DNA of 64,000 nucleotides from Nematostella vectensis (GCF_932526225.1 NC_064048.1:7173015-7237014), one strand, 5' to 3'; positions 11,331 to 22,944 are shown, counted from the stretch's first letter. Notes: generated by a model from the sequence alone, not told the origin. Numbers and translations: made by a program.

Positions 11331-12380
11331 GGTCAAGTAAAACTACTAATTTCGTCATCATACCAGCGCAGTCTGCTCACTAGCATAATACACTAACATA
11401 ATATTCCCGTAAAGAAACACTGTCATCATGATTGGTCAAGCAAACTTACTATTTTCATAATCAATAATGGGACTTCATCTTCCCGTAAAGGAACATTGCC
11501 AACATTATTGGTCGACAGCAATACTTGCTTTTTTCGTTTTCTACAGTGGCGCTGTCTTCTAGGAACTAAAGCTTCCCGTAAGCTCAAGCTATCTACGCTC
11601 TAGGCTCCGGGCTAGGGTAATGCAACGATTGACCGTGAGAAAGGCACTGTTCCTATGGATTATGGAATAACTTGTCAGGGCAGTTCTCAGGTTGACACTA
11701 ATCTACGGTTCTCCTAGGGTTGCAATTTTTTTTGGAAAAAAGAATTACATTTCATTATTTGTTTGCATAAAAATGGGGTCGGGGATACGTCAACTGTACA
11801 ATGTCAATTTTTTTGTGGGAGGATAAATGCTAGAATTTGTGTGACGTACTTTTAATCAAAAAGGGGGATTCATGAACTTTGCAATGTGTACACATTGTAA
11901 GTGATTTTATGGGAGGATAAATGTTAGAATTTGTAAGACTCACTTCTAAGTAAAAAGGGTATAGTTGGTCGAATATTCACGAGAGTAAATGTGGAAGGCT
12001 TTTTAGTCTGTGCTTTGTATCGATTTTATTAACACCGTGAGTTTTCAAATACAGTAATGGTCAAATATTGATCAAGCCATACATCATCCAATAGAAGAAA
12101 CAACGACACTGTATTTATAAACATTTATTGACATTGCATTTCTTTTCTACTCTAATCATTTTCATTCAAACTTTTCATTCGATTGCATTACATAGTTATC
12201 AAACAAATTGCAAATTGCATACTGCATTCTGTTTGATGGGCTTTTAATTACAAAAATATTAAATATATTCTGTTTTATATACAATAAATATATAAATAAC
12301 ATGCCCTTGAAAATCCATATTTAACATGCTGTGAAATCCTCATGGAAAACTTTCAATAATCCTTTCATATCGTTGTTTAT
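11331..12380. other. Decayed minisatellite relics and A+T-rich DNA
   Basis: Relics of the 83-bp unit run to about 11580. Near 11815-11960 a diverged direct repeat shares GGGAGGATAAATG and TTAGAATTTGT. Plus-strand TTTATT near 12125 could be a poly(A) signal (AATAAA on the minus strand) for the protease gene upstream, but it is about 600 bases past the stop. Confidence 0.4.
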
Positions 12381-12725
12381 TTATAAGTGGTTGCTAGGGA
12401 TTATGCACCCGAGAAAAGGTAGTTATTAGGAATTATTTTCCCACGATCAACTTGCTTCCAGGGATCATTTGCCCATGTTCGACTAGTGGTTGCTAGGGAT
12501 GATGTACCCAGGTTTAAGTAGTTGCTAGGGATCAGCTTTCCAAGCTCGAGCGTGCTGGGACACGTCTAAGAATCATGTTGTTGCTAGGGATTAATTATCC
12601 ACGATCAAGGAACCAGCTTTTAAGACCTAGTAGTTGTTGTGAAGGATCATGTTTCCAAGGGTGTGTTGTTCTAAGGGTGAGCTTTCCATAGTCGAGTGGT
12701 AATTGCTAGGGATGGTTGCTAGGTG
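12381..12725. repeat. Diverged short tandem repeats (TTGCTAGGGAT motif)
   Basis: GTTGCTAGGGAT or close variants recur about every 40-60 bp, separated by variable CCCA(C/G)G(A/T)TC blocks. It overlaps the 3' flank of the protease gene. Confidence 0.65.
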
Positions 12726-12728
12726 TTG

Positions 12729-13895
12729 TTAGCACAGATTGCAGCTCTTGCGGCAATAGGCGGACATCCAGTCCCGGTAGCTCGAACAGTATCCGGCACT
12801 GGCGTAACTTGCACAACTGGCGTTATTATTTTCACAAACTGTAATCAAAACAAAGCCTTGATAAGTAAGGTGTGCCTTACTAAATGGTGTTTATTCGGGT
12901 GTTTCTGCTTACTCAAGAAATACTGAACACTCAGTTTTTGAAATGATGAGAGGTCCGACAGAGCTCAAAATTTCATAGCAGCAAAAGAGATAGACATTTA
13001 TCACCCGAAAAATACCCAAACCCAAATCCTGCTCACCCCCCCCCCCCCTCTCTTAGCCCAACAAAATGCCACCTGAGGGCAAAAAAAAATATTACGTCGG
13101 GCCACCCATCATAGCCACATGCCGCCTTTTTATCCATTACACTGGCAACAGCTTCGTAGCCAGAATTTTCAACAGGAGGGGGCCTGGGGGGGGGGGGGGC
13201 AGGCCCCCTAGGTCACTCCCTTGGCTACGCCCCTAAGGCAAGACCTTTAGTACCCCTCCCCACTTGCACTTAGGTCCTGTTGAAGCCCTTTTGTAGTACT
13301 CACCATTACACTGGCAGGACCTCTTGCAGTTGGTGTTCATCCAGTTCGCTAAGTCTGTACGAGTGCAGTAGCCCGCCGCGGCATACCCGGGGCAGTTCTG
13401 ATCAAGGTTCGTATAGGTACAACCTGGAGGCAATTATTAGATATTAAAAACTTTTTAAGCCACACTATTCCCTGTTAACTCGAACCTACTCATCCTTACT
13501 TTTAATTAATTAATATATTTGTTAATTTGGGGTGGGAGTTCCACGCATGTATATGACTTTTTAAAGTCATATACATGCGTGGAACTCCCACCCCAAATTA
13601 TTAAGCCGTATTGTCACCAGTTTACTTCCGGAGGTCCGACGGAAACCTCAACCGTTAAAAGACAAAAGAATCTATTAGAATCCGGGATATTTAACAGACC
13701 ATCCGCTCTTATTATCAATCACATCCTCAAAGAAGTAAAAATCATCGGAGATTGTTACGTAATCGACCGGAAGTAAACTGGTGACAATGCGGGTTTAAGA
13801 TTACTCATTTATATAGAAATATGAGCAGCTAATATGCGATTTTGGTTTCCCGTGTTAGCATGCGTTTCGTAAGGCTTTGCACTCTAATACATCTG

Positions 13896-13937
<42 letters not shown>

Positions 13938-14254
13938 TTGGTTTGAGAAAAATACAAACTACATAGGTTTCCCTACAGGTCTGTTTCGTGGTTGCCCACT
14001 CATCAGGGGATGAGTGGGCAACCACGAAACAGACCTGTAGGGAAACCTATGTAGTTTGTATTTTTCTCAAACCAACACTATACACCGCTCTACTTTCGAG
14101 TATTGAGCACTTTCTATGAAAGCCTTCAACCATCATTTTATATATATATATATATAAGATTACTCATTTATATAGAAATATGAGCAGCTAATATGCGATT
14201 TTGGTTTCCCGTGTTAGCATGCGTTTCGTAAGGCTTTGCACTCTAATACATCTG

Positions 14255-14348
<94 letters not shown>

Positions 14349-14663
14349 TTGGTTTGAGAAAAATACAAACTACATAGGTTTCCCTACAGGTCTGTTTCGT
14401 GGTTGCCCACTCATCAGGGGATGAGTGGGCAACCACGAAACAGACCTGTAGGGAAACCTATGTAGTTTGTATTTTTCTCAAACCAACACTATACACCGCT
14501 CTACTTTCGAGTATTGAGCACTTTCTATGAAAGCCTTCAACCATCATTTTATATATATATATATAAGATTACTCATTTATATAGAAATATGAGCAGCTAA
14601 TATGCGATTTTGGTTTCCCGTGTTAGCATGCGTTTCGTAAGGCTTTGCACTCTAATACATCTG

Positions 14664-14715
<52 letters not shown>

Positions 14716-14911
14716 TTGGTTTGAGAAAAATACAAACTACATAGGTTTCCCTACAGGTCTGTTTCGTGGTTGCCCACTCATCAGGGGATGAGTGGGCAAC
14801 CACGAAACAGACCTGTAGGGAAACCTATGTAGTTTGTATTTTTCTCAAACCAACACTATACACCGCTCTACTTTCGAGTATTGAGCACTTTCTATGAAAG
14901 CCTTCAACCAT

Positions 14912-14963
<52 letters not shown>

Positions 14964-17900
14964 ACAACGACATAGAACACTTTATTTCATGGAAAATCAT
15001 GTCTTCTCACTCCACCTACAACAGCTCTAACAAAAGATGTAATCTCTGCCTCAAAGAAAAACTTATCATTATCCGCCAACCCAAGCTATCAACTTTAAAC
15101 AAGCGTAACGAGCTAGTGTCTTCGTGCCGCCACAGGAACAAAGCCTTGTTATGCAACAGCTGAACTATTCAATTTCATCATAACAGCCATTCAAATTTCA
15201 CGCCATACATAGATAGTATATAAGTGATGGTAGTAATATATTCTTAATAAATCTTGTAGAGATGAAACGGTAGTTCGCGTTTTTTTTTTCCTACAAACCA
15301 AGATCCCGCTCTACACCTATGTATTGAGCACTGTTATATAAACGCCTGCACTCACGCATTATATATATATTATATCTTGGTTTGTAGGAAAAAAACACGC
15401 GAACTACCGTTTACCCCCCGTTTTACCCCGCCATACCAGAAAGCACTCGACGAAAGTGGATATATATTATATATATTTTTAAACCTTTTCTCTTACCGTT
15501 GGTTCTACAGTACATCAGCTTGGCCTGTAAGATGTCGTTAGGACTAAGCCCATTCTTCTGCCCGAAGTTCGTGCTGCCGTCGCTTCGTTTAACGATGGTG
15601 TGGAGTCCAGGAGACTTGGCGAATGCATCCGGTCCATAATGCATCAGGCTATCAATATCGTACCCCATGCCATGGCTGTTGACGACAGCAGAGTCGAGCT
15701 TTTTGAAGTCATCTGCGTAACCTTATGGCAAGAAACAAAAAGGTTAGATTTTCACTTGTGTTATTTTATTTTATTAGCTTCGCCACAATAGGCAGGGTAG
15801 CTGCAATAGCATGGCCATTTACTGCATTGTTTCAGTGGGCTGCTTTCCTAATTCCCTGGATAATTCCCTGGGTACCAGAGGTTCGAGCTCCAAGCTACAC
15901 TCGTAGCAGTGGGGTGGAGCACTGAGGGCATGCCCCCCCCCCAATATTCTTTTTGAAAAATGACCAGCAGGGGCGTGGTTTCCCACCCCCAAACACACAC
16001 AAATATTTTCTTAATGTTTCTGTATTGCCCCCCCCCCCCCCCTATCTTATGTGGCCTGCTATAGCTTATTGATGACGAAGCAGCCGACCGGCGTGTCAGT
16101 AAACGAGTAAAACCCGAGCAGGGTATCCAGATAATGGAGCCCTGTGGAATTTGAGTGTGAAAGCTAGACTTCGGCAGGCCGGGGATTGTAGAATTATTTA
16201 CACTATTTTTGAGGCTGAGGATTATGAAACATTTCATCTGCTCACCTGTCTGGATGTTTTGCCAGATAATTTGGACATGTTGGTCGCGGTCCGGACGAGA
16301 CTGCTCGTGCCAAAACCCAAGCGCGTGACCTAGATAGTAACGCAACGAAAAAAACGGTTAGTCTCCTCACATGTCACGACGTGTCCATCTTTAAACAGTC
16401 ACGTTATTCGATTCACGCTTCCTTGTCACGTCCCACTACTCGTCACGACATCAGTCATTTTACGGCCCTTGTCACACTAACTTGTCACGCTTTTTTTACG
16501 TGACACTTTCCCGCTACGTCTCCCTACTTGACAAGTGACGATTTTTGTCACGCCAGCTGTAAACTTTAGTACCGCATTAAAATCTTACCTATCTCATGCG
16601 CGACCACACCCATGTACTCGCATCCGGGACCTATCGAAATCCTCTGCTTGCGACCGATCCGTCCTACGTCAGAGTAGCAGCCGATGCCGGCGAAAAAGCT
16701 GACATAGTCCACCTCTGTTGTTCTCTGCACGAATCTGATGCAAGGGACGTTACTAGTCCAGTGGTTCATCGCAGACAGAATTTCATTTCTTGCATTTGCT
16801 GCGACAGAAAATTAATGTCAGTTGTGTTACTTTTTCGTTTGTGTCACGCTACTTATCATTAGCTAAGCAACACCCAACATCGTTCCCATTGGTTTTTCCA
16901 AGACAGTGGGCTGGTTGTGATAGTGAGACAAATTCTTTAAAACTCGCAAATATAGATAGACAATGGGAAGCAAATGTTTACGCACAGCGCAATCCAAATG
17001 AAGACAGCAAATTGTACAAAAAACGAAAAAACATTTGCGATAGCGTTCCCGTTGGTTTTTCCAAGACATTGAGCTGGTTGTGATAGTGAGACAAATTATT
17101 TAAAACTCGCAAATATAGATAGACAATGGGAAGCAAATGTTTACGCACAGCGCAATCCAAATAAAGACAGCAAATAAAATGTACAAAAAACGAAAAAAAA
17201 TTGCGATAGCGTGATACAACTAGTGTATGTAACATATTTTGATTTTAAAATGTGATGCTGTCTTGCCTCAAAGATAACTGCCCCCCCCCCCCCCCCCCCC
17301 CCGCCTTTCTTGGAGTGAATTTTCTGAAGAGGCCCCAATCCCCGGATTTTTTGTGTTTGATGGCGTAATTACTCACCACCAATCGAAGCTTCGATCACAT
17401 ACGGCACGTGGACTTCTCCCAATGTGTTCCTAGGCCATTTCTGGTTATCGCTAGAAGCAGCCGCTCTCTTGCCCCGGTGATGCTTGCGCGCCCTTCGTGC
17501 GCGTCGGCTAAGTTTGATGGTATCCCTGTGTCGGCTGTTTCGGATTGCCTTACGCATGGATTGAGTGGCAACGATGTCACCTTGAAAGAGGTCTACGCCT
17601 CCTCCTCCTACTGTGAAACAAATGAGAGGAACTCGTTAGTTTTGTCATGTCACGCTATTTAGCTTGTCACGCGACAAGCGTGTCACGCAATTGTCACTAT
17701 TTTTATGTCACTATTTGTCATATTGCGCTAATATACTGCGCTGTAACGTCCAATCTTTGTCACGTCGTACCATCGTTCTCTAGCGTTGTTTGTAATGCGT
17801 CGTCTCCAGTTAATTTTCCGGTCATTTTTCATGGCAGTGATGACAATGCTTTTTCTTGAAAAGTCGTTTACATGTCTCTGTTGAGGGATTGTGCATCCTG

Positions 17901-19520
17901 GAAACGCAATGTATTTTGGGAAGATTGGCTAATCCCCTTTAAATGTACAGTTTCAACCGGCTAGATAGATATGTAACAGGACTGAATCCCTGTGGACGAA
18001 AGTATTTGCGCGACACCATTCATTGCGAAGCTAACATAAATTATTGTAACTTAAAAAGAGATCGCCTATTAATTATTTCAATGTGCTTTGTAGAGACGAA
18101 AATGAGAAAAGGGAAACCCCCCACCTAAGTTCAGAATCGGAATTCGATTACGGGTCTCAGCTCTGAGCGCACGTGCCGTTTGCAGTATCGGGTTAATAAG
18201 AGGGCATGGCGGCGTTAATAAGAGGATGTATTATAGCAAAAATAGGCGTATATACTCACGTCTCAGGGTACGGAACAGTCCACGTATCTGGTTGGCCTCA
18301 ATGATGCGCTTGAATATCACTTCGCGTTGACGGGATGGGCGGGACGTATCCTCCTCTCGCTCCGTAACAGACGGGGCTGAAAGTAGACGATAGACATCAT
18401 TGGAACACTTAGAAACAAACAGTCGACACTCGCTATCTTTCCCCCCTGCTTTCGCATGAAAGGGTGGAGGGGAAAATGCTCGAGAAGATAAAATAGTTTG
18501 ATCTCCGTGCCAATTCGTACAAACGATAACCTCGAGGCTTTCCCTCAATGTTAGTATTAGAACAGAGCCTCGAGTTTATGATTGTATTGTGAGAAGTGGC
18601 AGGTATATCGAACCTGGAATACTCCAAGCACCAAACCGAAACTCTCGTCATAACGGACGATCGCTTTTATGGACACAAAACATTTCCAATGAGCGATGTA
18701 AGTGTATACACAATAGAGGTAATCAAAGTAGATAGCATGAGATCAGCATTCCTTTCTTGGCTACGAAGAACGCGAATATTTAGATAAGCTCCACCGAAAG
18801 GCATGGTTATTATGTACGCTTATCTGTTTAAACTATATTATACTTTTCTTAAAAATGATAAGCTTTCTAAATATTCTTCACATGAGTGTGCGATAAAAAT
18901 TTATCAGTTATTTGGTGAAGGCGAACGTTGAACCAGACGCGTTATTATCAGACCGGGATAAGTGGCGACGTTACCTTTCATTCACAAGAATTTACTTTGA
19001 GATCAATTGATTGCAACAGCCACGTGAAATAAAATTATTAACATTTTTAGATAATAACTGTGCAGATAATTTTGAAAGTGATTGATTTCCCATAATGGGA
19101 AGCGATCCAATTCAAATGAAAATTGAAAAAAAGGGTAATTTTGACATTTCGAGAAAATTCAATTCGGCTATTTAAAGGCGGGATAAATGATAAAGTGACA
19201 AAGATATATAAGTTACGTGAAGATTTGAATGTCTTAGTTAAAAGACGCTGGAAAAGTCTGAAAAGAAAACGTGTTTTTGTCATATGCGTCGCGTTCGAGC
19301 GCTCTCGCATTTCATACTCTGCGTAACACGTGTTAGATGTGTGTGGAAAAACACGCCCCTAACCTCTTAAGAAGTTGTTCAGTAAAAGCCCTCTTGAATT
19401 GTCTGGTGTGTAGACCCCTCTCTTTTCTCCTCCAGGGCGTCTTGCGTCGACTAGCAGACTAAACAGACTCGCTGCTAAAACTAACGAAAATAAAACGCGT
19501 TTGATTGCTGATAATTCCAT
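12729..19520 (-). CDS. Secreted astacin (M12A) zinc metalloprotease with two C-terminal ShKT domains; candidate venom/nematocyst or developmental protease
   Basis: Eight exons, read on the minus strand: 19364-19520, 18260-18376, 17377-17610, 16589-16798, 16246-16329, 15497-15721, 13304-13423, 12729-12838. Every junction keeps phase; the total is 1257 bp (418 residues plus TAA). Order: signal peptide (about residues 1-26, hydrophobic core [15 protein letters not shown]); propeptide with the astacin aspartate-switch motif FQGD; a basic furin-like site ending GKR; and the catalytic domain. That domain contains the zinc motif [19 protein letters not shown], split over two exons, and the Met-turn SLMHYG. 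Two six-cysteine ShKT domains follow, the last ending in CNLC at the stop. The only weak site is the exon 1 donor (GTTAGG). Astacin-ShKT proteins are known in cnidarians, including the nematocyst-expressed NEP-6 type of Nematostella; whether this one is venom or developmental cannot be told. Neighbours are unrelated GPCR genes. Confidence 0.93.
13015..13235. other. Intronic G/C-tract repeat remnant
   Basis: The last intron of the protease gene holds C and G homopolymer tracts with TTCGTAGCC and GGCTACG facing each other. This is reminiscent of the dispersed MITEs in this window but too degraded to assign to one family. Confidence 0.4.
13523..13600. repeat. Perfect 38-bp-arm palindrome with 2-nt loop
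   Basis: The left arm 13523-13560 is exactly complementary to 13563-13600, with TT between. It directly abuts the family A MITE at 13601. It could extrude as a cruciform. Confidence 0.95.
13601..13798. mobile_element. MITE, family A copy 2 (intronic)
   Basis: The left end TTAAGCCGTATTGTCACC and right end GGTGACAATGCGGGTTTAA form the inverted repeat. The interior (GAATCTATTAGAATCCG and CATCCGCTCT blocks) matches copy 3 at 47 kb. It lies in the intron between protease exons 15497-15721 and 13304-13423, beside a palindrome and a Penelope-like remnant. Confidence 0.85.
13971..14009 (-). ncRNA. Hammerhead ribozyme motif, copy 1
   Basis: Read on the minus strand, the sequence has the catalytic core CUGAUGA, stem II GUGG/CCAC closed by GCAA, then GAAA. 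A minimal stem III follows (CAG/CUG over two bases), then a UA cleavage position, with CCC/GGG as stem I. All conserved core bases are present. The mirror arm on the plus strand has GGATGAG in place of CTGATGAG, so only the minus-strand copy has an intact core. Such short stem III hammerheads are known from Penelope-like elements and may need to act as dimers. Activity is inferred. Confidence 0.75.
14382..14420 (-). ncRNA. Hammerhead ribozyme motif, copy 2
   Basis: Identical to the first copy in core, stem II and minimal stem III. It lies in the second tandem terminal-repeat unit. Confidence 0.75.
14749..14787 (-). ncRNA. Hammerhead ribozyme motif, copy 3
   Basis: Same 39-nt motif in the third tandem unit, immediately upstream of the retroelement coding remnant. 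Confidence 0.75.
14961..15163 (+). pseudogene. Remnant of a Penelope-like retroelement ORF (C-terminal end of the GIY-YIG region)
   Basis: The open frame runs from an (AT)n junction to TAG-free sequence ending in a stop at 15161-15163. It contains [33 protein letters not shown]. The pattern C.LC.EK....LNKR.EL...CRHR is the usual end of cnidarian retroelement proteins with a GIY-YIG endonuclease. The reverse transcriptase and most of the nuclease are missing, so this is a 5'-truncated copy. It sits in an intron of the protease gene, on the opposite strand. Confidence 0.65.
15245..15415. repeat. Second retroelement terminal inverted repeat
   Basis: AAACGGTAGTTCGCG followed by TTTCCTACAAACCAAG faces its reverse complement around 15376-15413, with TATTGAGCACTG and an AT run between. 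Order and spacing match the tail of the three upstream tandem units (GAAAC, then AAACCAA, then TATTGAGCACT), so this is probably a diverged terminal repeat of the same class. The CUGAUGA part of a hammerhead is absent. Confidence 0.6.
15925..16065. mobile_element. MITE, family B copy 2 (fragment)
   Basis: It contains AAATGACCAGCAGGGGCGTGG and TTTCTTAATGTTTCTGTATTG, ending GGCCTGCTATAGC. The left terminal repeat is missing or replaced by a C tract. It lies in the protease intron between 15721 and 16246. Confidence 0.7.
16350..16565. repeat. TGTCACG-rich intronic segment
   Basis: TGTCACG or CGTGACA and near variants recur at least eight times in about 210 bp of the intron between the two zinc-motif exons. 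Similar clusters occur at 16830-16850 and 17640-17765 in neighbouring introns of the same gene. No strict period. Confidence 0.5.
16881..17214. repeat. Tandem duplication of ~166 bp in a protease intron
   Basis: Two copies, starting near 16881 and 17047, share CGTTCCC(A/G)TTGGTTTTTCC and GACAATGGGAAGCAAATG with only scattered differences. Confidence 0.85.
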
Positions 19521-19603
19521 CGTAAAATGATCGGTAGACTGCTACTAAGACAGATGTATCTTGGCTCTTAGTTCTTGTGTGGTAGATTCTCATCTGATGG
19601 CGT

Positions 19604-19612
19604 CTCTTATAT
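19604..19612 (-). promoter_or_regulatory. Possible TATA box of the astacin-ShKT gene
   Basis: On the minus strand CATATAAGA lies about 85 bases upstream of the start codon at 19520. That spacing suits a short 5' leader. There is no other support. Confidence 0.4.
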
Positions 19613-19613
19613 G

Positions 19614-22300
19614 GCAACATCTTTATCTAGTGGGGTAGGGTAGGGGCATTCCCTGACCAATGCCTAAAACACAAACAAAGTTCCTCTCCATCCAAATAAG
19701 GGCATTGAATGCATACCATGACGTCATAAGCTGGCCGAGTTGTATTTTGTTGAGGAAGCGACGTGTAGTTTACTTTCCATGTTTTGAGGAACTTCCAGGT
19801 TTCACATCTGGTATGGATATAGAACTACTTCCCATGCGGACTTGTACTATAGCTGCAGGCTAAAATAAAACTTTATAAGCATCAACATATTATCACAGAT
19901 GGCATCTATTAGAGTACGCAGTACACATATACTTAAAAGCTTGATAAATATGTCAATATACAATTAAACGCGCACACATAGATTCTATGATGTTTAATGC
20001 TATTTTTTCGAAGGAATTAGCGGAACTTTATAACCGTCAACATACTAAGACAAATGTAAGTAGTCGTACTTCAAGGAATGATAGAAATGTCAATATACAA
20101 TTTGAAGCGCCTACAGGCTCTATGCAGTTGTTTGCTTGTTATTTATTTGGTAAACATAATGTGATAAGTGAAATGCTCTTTTTCGTCAAAGGAATTAGCG
20201 TATTTTAGCATGTGTCAGTGAGCGCACAGCAGGATGTTTGGGATTTATTGCGAATTTAATCAACAAACCACTTCCTTCCAAAAACATTTCCATCCTATTG
20301 TAGTAAAATAATATCGAGGTTTTTTTTTTATCAAAATAGCAGGATTCTCATGATAAAGCTGCATGCCGTAGATGCGACGACCCTAACGTAATTTGTGGTA
20401 TTTTTGGGTCTTTTTTGTCATGCACTTATCTCACATCTGGTTTCAGCGTTTATATAATTTCTCCTAGTTACATCTTCGCTACATCCAAATACTCTATTGT
20501 AGGATAGTTCTTTATTGAAAACTGGAGAGGCTCGTAATGATAGCCTTGATTTCTGCTTACCCTGTTCTACAAGAAAGCGTGTTTACTCGATGTCTCTCAC
20601 CCTTAGAATGCAGGGTATGCTTTGTTGATAAAAGAAAAAGGCATTTTGATCACCTCGAGTGCTCTCAACGGTACGGCCGCAGTCTTCCGGTCCAGACTTC
20701 CGGCTGGCCAGCGGGAAATGATGTCATTTAATCAGTAACAGACGTCATATTTGTGTACGAACAAATATTGTTTAGATCTTGTTTATTGGTGTAAACATGG
20801 TAACAAGAATTTCTCCGAGTTCCTCTATCATGTAATTACTTTATTAGAACTCTGGACTCCTTTCGTTATGTATTAAGCCCCCCCCCCCCCCCCCCCCCTA
20901 TTAAGCATGTCGTCTTGTAGCTTACCATAATCGAAGCGACGGACCTCTCAAAATCTCTCCATGATAGCGGCTTTTATACCGTATCCGTCAAAACGCTTCT
21001 GGTATGAGTATAAATACAGCACAGCCACTTTGAAGTCTACAAACGCATACTCTTAGTTTTCCTTTGGTCGAACGTGTCTAACGATGCATTTAGTACTAGT
21101 GATAATACGTATCTGAGTGTGACGAATAGAGATTGAATGTTTGGGAGAGCATCACAGCCACATTTTGATTTCATTTGTTTTAATTTTGTTTTAGTTCACG
21201 GGGTGTGTAATAAAGTCCCGTTCTAATATGGACGATTCAGTAAGAATTAAAAGGAAAAGCTGTTATACGTAGTTAACAGAAGCGTACCACCCCTAAAAAA
21301 CACTTGGAACAATAAAAATGTCTATAAATGGTCTTTAAGCGTACATGGAAACATGGGAACAATTATTACAAGATGTAATGGAAGCAGTTGCAAGTTTTGT
21401 TTTCTGTAGAGCTGCGAGCAATACAAAGAATCCATACTAGCGAACATAAGAAAAAATGCGCGAGTTTGCGAGCATCGTTTGGGAGGAAATCCCAATATTC
21501 TTGAGAGCAATTTACGCACCTTACAAGTACTCTATTTTTCACGCGGTTCTTCAAGAGATCTGAGTTCTCAAAAACAACAAAACAAAAAGACAATTTCTCG
21601 ATAAAAAGTCTATATAGTAGCTATATTCGTCTTGATAAATGATACTTCAAATGATATTTGGTCTTAGAGCTTGCTTGGACTAGCCGATCGAAGTGGATGC
21701 TTTGTGTGACTCGGTATTGTGCAGGAATAATGGCGGCGTGATTTGTCTTAAAAGTAATAGAAAGGGAAAGGTCACTGAATTTGGAGTAATTAAATCCCGT
21801 CGATCCGACTTGCGCGGCGAATTGTGAAACCCTATGCAAATGAGATGTTCATCTTAGTTGCGAGTTCATTCCGCGGTGTTAATTTTAATCCATCCTACAC
21901 TAATACACAAATTCTATTATCTATTCTAGTATCAAATGATATAGGGAAAATTGTATTTTTAGAAATGATGAAAGTTTTGGATATCAAAGACAGAAACAAA
22001 TTTTCACTTTTTTACGCATTTCGGATTTACGGACTTCATTTGTGAGGACACTCCCTTTAAATGAATCAGCACACTTATTTTTATAACGATTCGCAAATGT
22101 GATATTTGAAAAGACCACACCGAAGAGCTGAATGATTGAAAGTGATACTTGCGGGGGTTTGCGGGAAGGATCGCGTAATACGGGAATATGCGTGGGGCGT
22201 GCGTGATCCTCTAGGGATAGGCGATGAGAAGGAAGGAAGAGGAAGGAAGACGACCTATTATTGTTAAAACCCCTTTAAAAAATAACCTTTATTATTTACA
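19614..22300. other. Intergenic, gene-poor
   Basis: No convincing exon. Around 19880-20110 a diverged direct repeat shares TGTCAATATACAATT. A pure C run lies at 20878-20898. ORFs are short and without family features. Confidence 0.5.
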
Positions 22301-22458
22301 GGGCCGTAGCAGGGGGTGGGCTTGGGGCATCTCCCCCCCCCCCCCCTCCCCACCAATATTCCAAAAAAAAAAATTAAGGAAATGACCAGTAGGGGCATGG
22401 CCGTGCCCCCATATTTTCTTAATGTTTCTGTTTCCAATCTTACGTGGCTTGCTACGGC
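22301..22458. mobile_element. MITE, family B copy 3 (most complete)
   Basis: It begins GGCCGTAGCAGG and ends CTTGCTACGGC, with AAATGACCAGTAGGGGCATG and TTCTTAATGTTTCTG inside and a C tract near the left end. It is the best preserved copy here. Confidence 0.85.
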
Positions 22459-22640
22459 TTTGATACTGTTTGATTATCTTACGATACTTAAAAGTATATC
22501 TCGGCAGAGGTCGGAAAGATAAAAAGACACTAATCACCCCGCCGTACCATTTTACACTCGCCCGCCTAATACCGATTCACGAAAAGAAACCATGTACATC
22601 GGCTAAGTTTAGAACGTAAATGAGAACAATCAAATGCACA

Positions 22641-22944
22641 ATTTTTTATAAGAACGTCTAATTTTCAGTTGATAGGCTGGGACGTTCTTATTTTATGTTC
22701 TTAACGATGTTTTTAAATTTTAGTGTATATAACAATACAATACCCAATACATTATAAGGAAGAGAATTACATTAATGATCAATATCAATAATAACGATGT
22801 TACTATGAGCACAATTGTAATCTGCATTTTAAAACGCATCAGGACTTAAATAGAATTTCTTTTCTGCTTTCTGAGCCTCGGCATGTTCTTAGCATGTTCT
22901 TAAAATTTGGTGAAATGTCAGGCTGAACGTTCTTATAAAAAAGA
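22641..22944. mobile_element. Inverted-repeat element, family C copy 1
   Basis: Left end TTTTTTATAAGAACGTC and right end GAACGTTCTTATAAAAAA are inverted repeats. Inside are GTTCTTAACGATGTT and CTTAAAATTTGGTGAAAT, both shared with the copy at 47664-48201. No transposase; superfamily not determined. Confidence 0.75.

Larger units (their letters stand above)
13798..14960. repeat. Three tandem ~360-410 bp units of a Penelope-like element terminal repeat
   Basis: The units start near 13798, 14157 and 14566. Each has about 100 bp of unique sequence, an (AT)n tract of variable length, an inverted repeat with arms of about 70 bp around a 6-nt centre (CAGGGG), and a tail with TATTGAGCACTTTCTATGAA. 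Differences between units are almost confined to the (AT)n length, so the amplification is recent. Tandem and inverted pseudo-LTRs are typical of Penelope-like retroelements, which fits the coding remnant just downstream. Confidence 0.88.

Noticed and set aside
16065-16160. Exon-like minus-strand frame (acceptor CCACAG, about 26 codons then stop) between two protease exons
   Set aside because: It could join in phase after the zinc-motif exon but would truncate the protease before the Met-turn. The direct join to 15497-15721 gives a normal astacin domain. Kept only as a possible alternative end.
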